9,741 nt of DNA from an uncultured Saprospiraceae bacterium (lineage in GTDB: Bacteria > Bacteroidota > Bacteroidia > Chitinophagales > Saprospiraceae), in contig CALLAG010000235.1 in NCBI GenBank assembly GCA_938002705.1, forward strand, positions 1 to 9,741, in the 5' to 3' direction. The notes beneath the pieces were generated by a model, which was given only the letters and a program-made list of their open reading frames with translations, was not told the origin of the DNA and made no database searches. Positions within the stretch are counted from its first letter, which is position 1, and every line of letters starts with the position of its first letter. Below, piece after piece: positions 6,739-9,741 of this stretch. The translations under genes and the position numbers were made by a program.

Positions 6739-7278
6739 TTACCTTACTGTTCTCCCCTTAGCAGTCTTTCTCTTGACTGTAGAGTTCTTAGCTTTCTTGA
6801 TATCTACCATTAATGCAGCATAGGCACTTTCTGAATTAGTCCTATATTCCTGTCCTCCATATGTGATGATACCGTTATTGCGTTGCCAGTCTTTAGCTAA
6901 GAGTGTGTAGCGGCCATTATTCTTAGCACTGGGACCGAACATGAGGAAATTATCATCATCATTCTCAAAGCTTACAGCAAATCTCTTCTCATTAGGCGAG
7001 AAGACAAGCGTCCCTGGCGTACCTCTCTTGATTAATACTTCATTAATTCTGGAGTTATCTTTGACCTTTATCTTACCGCCTTCTATTCTACTATTACCAG
7101 AAGAAGATGACTTATATAATCTTATATCCTGAGAGACGTAGAACTGTATACGCTCCAGCTCATTCTCTGACCAGTTATACTCTTTCTGTAATCGCTCAGA
7201 AAAGTAAGTCAATTTCTTACTACAAGAAGTCAATGAGAATGTCAGTGAGACGATGGCGAGAATTACTATATTTTTCAT
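6739..7278 (-). CDS. Small lipoprotein of unknown function
   Basis: I do not recognise the family of this 179-residue protein. It begins with a textbook lipoprotein signal: positively charged start, hydrophobic core IVILAIVSLTFS and lipobox LTSC, so cleavage should leave Cys19 as the lipidated first residue. The mature part is soluble and mixed alpha/beta: a helical segment rich in Tyr, Glu and Arg (about 24-55), a Ser/Gly-rich linker (56-66), then apparent beta strands with VLIKRGTPGTLVF, KRFAVSFE and YGGQEYR. The C-terminus is very basic (KRKTAKGRTVR). No enzymatic motif is visible. It is presumably anchored in the outer or inner membrane, facing the periplasm or surface. It stands alone, 173 bases downstream of tadA, and has its own repeat-bearing upstream region, so it is probably transcribed from its own promoter. 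Confidence 0.8.
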   Translation of the reverse strand: MKNIVILAIVSLTFSLTSCSKKLTYFSERLQKEYNWSENELERIQFYVSQDIRLYKSSSSGNSRIEGGKIKVKDNSRINEVLIKRGTPGTLVFSPNEKRFAVSFENDDDNFLMFGPSAKNNGRYTLLAKDWQRNNGIITYGGQEYRTNSESAYAALMVDIKKAKNSTVKRKTAKGRTVR

Positions 7279-7343
7279 ATTGATATATTTTCTTTGGTTC
7301 CTGTATTAGATTAGAAAAATAGGAGAAGGTTGAATGAGAATTA

Positions 7344-7388
7344 CAATTTTAAGAGTTTTTAACGGGTGTATTAACGGAAGTTTAACGG
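7344..7388 (-). promoter_or_regulatory. Candidate operator/promoter of the lipoprotein: three phased TTAACGG repeats
   Basis: Plus-strand TTAACGG occurs at 7359-7365, 7371-7377 and 7382-7388, with starts 12 and 11 bases apart, about one helical turn each. Read in the gene's direction these are CCGTTAA copies, 81-110 bases upstream of the ATG. A TAAAATTG element (plus-strand 7344-7351) lies just downstream of them and differs at one base from the Bacteroidota -7 box TAnnTTTG. The repeats would then overlap the -33 region, as expected for a regulator or alternative sigma factor site. Confidence 0.5.
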
Positions 7389-7393
7389 CAATC

Positions 7394-7412
7394 TAATAAT
7401 GATCAATTATTA
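7394..7412. repeat. Inverted repeat TAATAAT-GATCA-ATTATTA
   Basis: A perfect 7-bp inverted repeat with a 5-base loop lies between the tadA stop and the TTAACGG repeats. It is entirely A/T in the stem and lacks a T tract on either strand, so it may be a weak tadA 3' hairpin or part of the lipoprotein control region. Confidence 0.35.
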
Positions 7413-7451
7413 ATAGTAAATGGTTAATCGCGATTCTACATACGTTGATAA

Positions 7452-7901
7452 TTATCGTCCACGCTTACTCTTGAAGAAATCTTTCATGATCTGAGAGCAT
7501 TCGTCATGCATGACACCGAATTCTAACTTCGTATCTGGATGGAGGACTTCCTTACCATAATTCATAAATCCATTCTTATCATCTGAAGCAGCATAGACGA
7601 GACGTCCTACCCTGGCCCACTTAATCGCTCCAGCACACATCACACATGGTTCTAATGTGACATACATCACACAATCCTCTAAGAACTTACTCCCGAGATA
7701 GCTGGACGCTGATGTAATCGCCATGACTTCAGCATGTGCCGTAACGTCCAGTAAGACTTCTGTCTGGTTGTGAGCTTTAGCTATTATCTGATTCTGGCAG
7801 ACTATAATGGCACCTACGGGTATCTCCCCCTCTTCAGCAGCGATTTGGGCCTCTTCGTAAGCCTTTTTCATAAAATAAGTATCCGTGTAGACCTCTATCA
7901 T
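7452..7901 (-). CDS. tadA: tRNA-specific adenosine deaminase TadA
   Basis: TadA converts adenosine to inosine at the wobble position (A34) of tRNA-Arg(ACG), letting one tRNA read several Arg codons. From the start chosen here the protein has 149 residues. It shows the zinc deaminase signature HAE (His56, Glu58 as proton shuttle) and PCVMC (Cys86 and Cys89), nearly the same positions as in E. coli TadA, together with YFMKKAYEEA, EIPVGAIIV, HNQT and WARVGRLVYAA, all typical of the family. A longer in-frame start exists at 7931, but the ten extra residues (through YIYH) are not family-like, and MIEVYTDTYFM is a normal N-terminus, so 7901 is preferred. It is divergent from guaB with 74 bases between the two preferred starts. 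Confidence 0.95.
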   Translation of the reverse strand: MIEVYTDTYFMKKAYEEAQIAAEEGEIPVGAIIVCQNQIIAKAHNQTEVLLDVTAHAEVMAITSASSYLGSKFLEDCVMYVTLEPCVMCAGAIKWARVGRLVYAASDDKNGFMNYGKEVLHPDTKLEFGVMHDECSQIMKDFFKSKRGR

Positions 7902-7905
7902 ATGA

Positions 7906-7913
7906 TAAATGTA
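7906..7913 (-). promoter_or_regulatory. Possible -7 box for tadA
   Basis: On the minus strand TACATTTA matches the Bacteroidota -7 box TAnnTTTG except for the last base and lies 4 bases before the preferred tadA ATG. No good -33 TTTG is found at the right distance. If real, the transcript would start at or next to the ATG. Confidence 0.25.
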
Positions 7914-7941
7914 AAAAGATTGTAGAATCATAAATGGAAAT

Positions 7942-7972
7942 TTTTATCAGAAAAAAAAATAATCTAACTTTA
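7942..7972 (+). promoter_or_regulatory. Possible guaB promoter
   Basis: TTTT at 7942-7945 is separated by 19 bases from TAACTTTA (7965-7972), each one base away from the Bacteroidota TTTG-N19-TAnnTTTG pattern. The box ends 3 bases before the preferred guaB ATG, which would make the mRNA essentially leaderless. The nine-A run at 7951-7959 lies within the spacer. Resemblance only. Confidence 0.3.
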
Positions 7973-7975
7973 CGC

Positions 7976-9451
7976 ATGGAATCAAACAATTTCTCCCCAC
8001 GACGTATAACCGAAGCCCTCACTTTTGATGATGTATTGATGGTACCTGCTTACTCTGAGGTACTGCCAAGAGATGTGAGTGTCAAGACAAAAATCACTAA
8101 AGGATTAGAAATAAATATACCTATCGTCTCAGCTGCGATGGATACTGTCACTGAATATCGTCTGGCTATAGCGCTTGCACGATCAGGTGGGATAGGACTC
8201 ATACATAAGAATATGAGCATAGCTGACCAGGCAGAACATGTCAGAAAAGTCAAGAGATCAGAGAGCGGGATGATTATAGATCCTGTCACATTAAGTGAAA
8301 ATGCTATCGTTGCTGATGCATTGAAGCTTATGAATACTTACAAAATAGGTGGTATCCCTATCGTAGATAATAATAACAGACTTACTGGAATATTGACCAA
8401 TAGAGATCTCAGGTTTGAGACGGACAACAAAAAATCAGTACAAGACCTATTTACATCTAAAAATCTGGTCACGGCACCTCAAGGAACAACACTGGAAGAA
8501 GCACAAGACATCCTCCAAAAACATAAAATAGAAAAACTCCCTGTCGTAGACGAGAACTACAAACTTGTAGGGCTGATAACCTATAAGGATATCATGAAAG
8601 TCAAAGACTATCCTAACTCGTCTAAAGATTCTCACGGTAGACTCATAGTAGGTGCTGCCGTAGGTGTCACTGATGACACGATGGAGCGTGTACAAGCATT
8701 AGTCAATGTCGCAGTAGATGTCATTGCTGTAGATACGGCTCATGGGCACTCTGCAGGCGTTCTGCGTAAGGTGAGAGAGATCAAAGATGCATTCCCAGAT
8801 CTACAGATCATAGGTGGCAATGTCGCTACTGGAGAAGCTGCCAAAGCCCTCGCTGATGCAGGTGCTGATGGTGTCAAGGTCGGTGTAGGTCCAGGAAGTA
8901 TATGCACAACAAGAATCGTCGCTGGTGTAGGTGTGCCACAGTTAACTGCCATTATGAGAGCTGCAGAAGGACTCAGAGGCACTGGCATCCCTATCATAGG
9001 AGACGGCGGTATCAGATATACTGGTGACATCGCTAAGGCACTCTGCGCAGGAGCCAGTTGCATAATGGCAGGATCATTATTTGCCGGTACAGAAGAGGCT
9101 CCCGGAGAGACGATACTCTTCCAGGGAAGAAAATTTAAAGTATACAGAGGTATGGGCTCTCTAGGTGCTATGGAGAAAGGATCTAAAGACAGATACTTCC
9201 AAGATATAGAAAATGATGTCAAGAAGCTTGTTCCTGAAGGTATAGAGGGTCGAGTACCATACAAAGGCACGGTATCAGAAGTTATGGTGCAGTACATAGG
9301 CGGACTCAGAGCTGGTATGGGTTATGTAGGTGCTGGTGATATCCCATCTCTAAGCAATACTGAACTCGTCAAAATAACTACGGCGGGTGTACATGAGAGT
9401 CACCCTCATCATATTACGATAACGAAGGAAGCACCTAACTATACAAGGTAG
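7976..9451 (+). CDS. guaB: Inosine-5'-monophosphate dehydrogenase
   Basis: The enzyme oxidises IMP to XMP with NAD+, the first committed step of GTP synthesis. From the start chosen here it has 491 residues, normal for bacterial IMPDH. The order is: N-terminal barrel segment with LTFDDVLMVPAYSEVLPR, two CBS domains (about 100-210, with IGGIPIVD and IEKLPVVD) that usually bind regulatory adenine or guanine nucleotides, then the rest of the TIM barrel with VDTAHGHS, GGNVAT, the catalytic loop GPGSICTTR (nucleophile Cys310), IIGDGGIRYTGD and the mobile flap GSKDRYFQ, whose Arg406-Tyr407 form the hydrolysis dyad. All key residues are present. An ATG 14 codons upstream (7934) gives an atypical Lys/Asn-rich extension with a poly-A run, whereas MESNNFSPRRITEALTFDDV fits the family. 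No guaA follows in the window. Confidence 0.97.
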   Translation: MESNNFSPRRITEALTFDDVLMVPAYSEVLPRDVSVKTKITKGLEINIPIVSAAMDTVTEYRLAIALARSGGIGLIHKNMSIADQAEHVRKVKRSESGMIIDPVTLSENAIVADALKLMNTYKIGGIPIVDNNNRLTGILTNRDLRFETDNKKSVQDLFTSKNLVTAPQGTTLEEAQDILQKHKIEKLPVVDENYKLVGLITYKDIMKVKDYPNSSKDSHGRLIVGAAVGVTDDTMERVQALVNVAVDVIAVDTAHGHSAGVLRKVREIKDAFPDLQIIGGNVATGEAAKALADAGADGVKVGVGPGSICTTRIVAGVGVPQLTAIMRAAEGLRGTGIPIIGDGGIRYTGDIAKALCAGASCIMAGSLFAGTEEAPGETILFQGRKFKVYRGMGSLGAMEKGSKDRYFQDIENDVKKLVPEGIEGRVPYKGTVSEVMVQYIGGLRAGMGYVGAGDIPSLSNTELVKITTAGVHESHPHHITITKEAPNYTR

Positions 9452-9571
9452 GCATATAAGAGCATGGCATATCTAATTGTATAAAAAGTAACAACAGGTA
9501 GACTGAATATAGATTCTTAAAAGATAGTTATAATAAGTATCAATTAAGATTTGCATAAAAAACAGAATACG

Positions 9572-9741
9572 ATGAATAAAACGGTATATAATCTTACTCA
9601 CTTATTTCTATGCCTATTCATTATCTGTACGATCACGAATGCGCAGAATCCACTCTTTCCTAACTCAGTAGTGTCTAATGATATAGATTTCATAAGAGAT
9701 ACGGATCCTGATTCTTTCGTTAGTTTAGAATTTGTAGGACG
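9572..9741 (+). CDS. Secreted protein of unknown function (3' end missing)
   Basis: A frame opens with ATG at 9572 and runs off the window, giving 56 full codons. The first residues form a good Sec signal peptide: a Lys near the start, hydrophobic core LFLCLFIICTI, and a probable cut in TNA|Q after residue 24. An N-terminal Gln or Gln-Asn on the mature protein is common in exported Bacteroidota proteins. The visible mature part (NPLFPNSVV, then an acidic segment NDIDFIRDTDPDSF and VSLEFVG) matches no family I can name. It lies 120 bases after guaB on the same strand; no clear terminator separates them, so read-through is possible. It could be a periplasmic, surface or released protein. The start is supported only by the signal peptide. 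Confidence 0.7.
   Translation, partial: MNKTVYNLTHLFLCLFIICTITNAQNPLFPNSVVSNDIDFIRDTDPDSFVSLEFVG

Noticed and set aside
7902..7931. Ten-residue longer N-terminus for TadA from the ATG at 7931.
   Set aside because: The shorter product aligns with TadA numbering (His56/Glu58/Cys86/Cys89) and starts as family members usually do; the extension would overlap the guaB control region.
8740..9297. Long open frame on the minus strand opposite guaB.
   Set aside because: It lies fully within the conserved IMP dehydrogenase gene and its protein is rich in Pro, Ser and Thr without any domain, as expected of an antisense shadow.
9440..9483. Inverted repeat TATACAA / TTGTATA around the guaB stop codon as a terminator.
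   Set aside because: The loop is 30 bases, the stem is A/T-rich and A residues rather than T residues follow on the plus strand; likely chance.

Overview
The window looks like a stretch of chromosome from a member of the Bacteroidota, possibly a Saprospiria-like lineage. The evidence is an AT-rich sequence with heavy use of AGA and ATA codons, no convincing Shine-Dalgarno sequences before the starts, a TPR-coupled sensor kinase with one membrane span, an LTSC-type lipoprotein, and TadA and IMP dehydrogenase sequences of the type usual in that phylum. The phylum call is moderately safe. The class is only an impression.

Layout. Positions 1-2396 (+) hold the 3' part of a HisC-like PLP aminotransferase, then 2 bases later an IlvB-like thiamine-diphosphate enzyme, very likely one transcript. 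Positions 2397-2583 are non-coding and dominated by a degenerate 8-bp tandem repeat (ARGGNNTA). Positions 2584-4038 (+) hold a small calcineurin-like phosphoesterase and, 9 bases later, an unassigned P-loop kinase-like protein. A convergent terminator region follows, then a minus-strand group: a TPR sensor histidine kinase (4245-6287), a gap of about 450 bases with no convincing gene, a small lipoprotein (6739-7278) and the tRNA adenosine deaminase tadA (7452-7901). Divergent from tadA, guaB (7976-9451, +) encodes IMP dehydrogenase. The window ends inside a gene for a secreted protein of unknown function (from 9572).

How the genes fit together. guaB and tadA are housekeeping genes sharing a short divergent control region. 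The aminotransferase/TPP-enzyme pair suggests a small metabolic module acting on a 2-oxo acid, substrate unknown. The phosphoesterase/P-loop pair is the best candidate here for something undescribed: a phosphate-removing and a phosphate-adding enzyme side by side, the latter with a DxxR motif known from polynucleotide-kinase-like and zeta-like kinases. The histidine kinase has no response regulator beside it. The lipoprotein has three helically phased TTAACGG repeats upstream, a likely operator. No mobile element, CRISPR array, tRNA or rRNA was seen.
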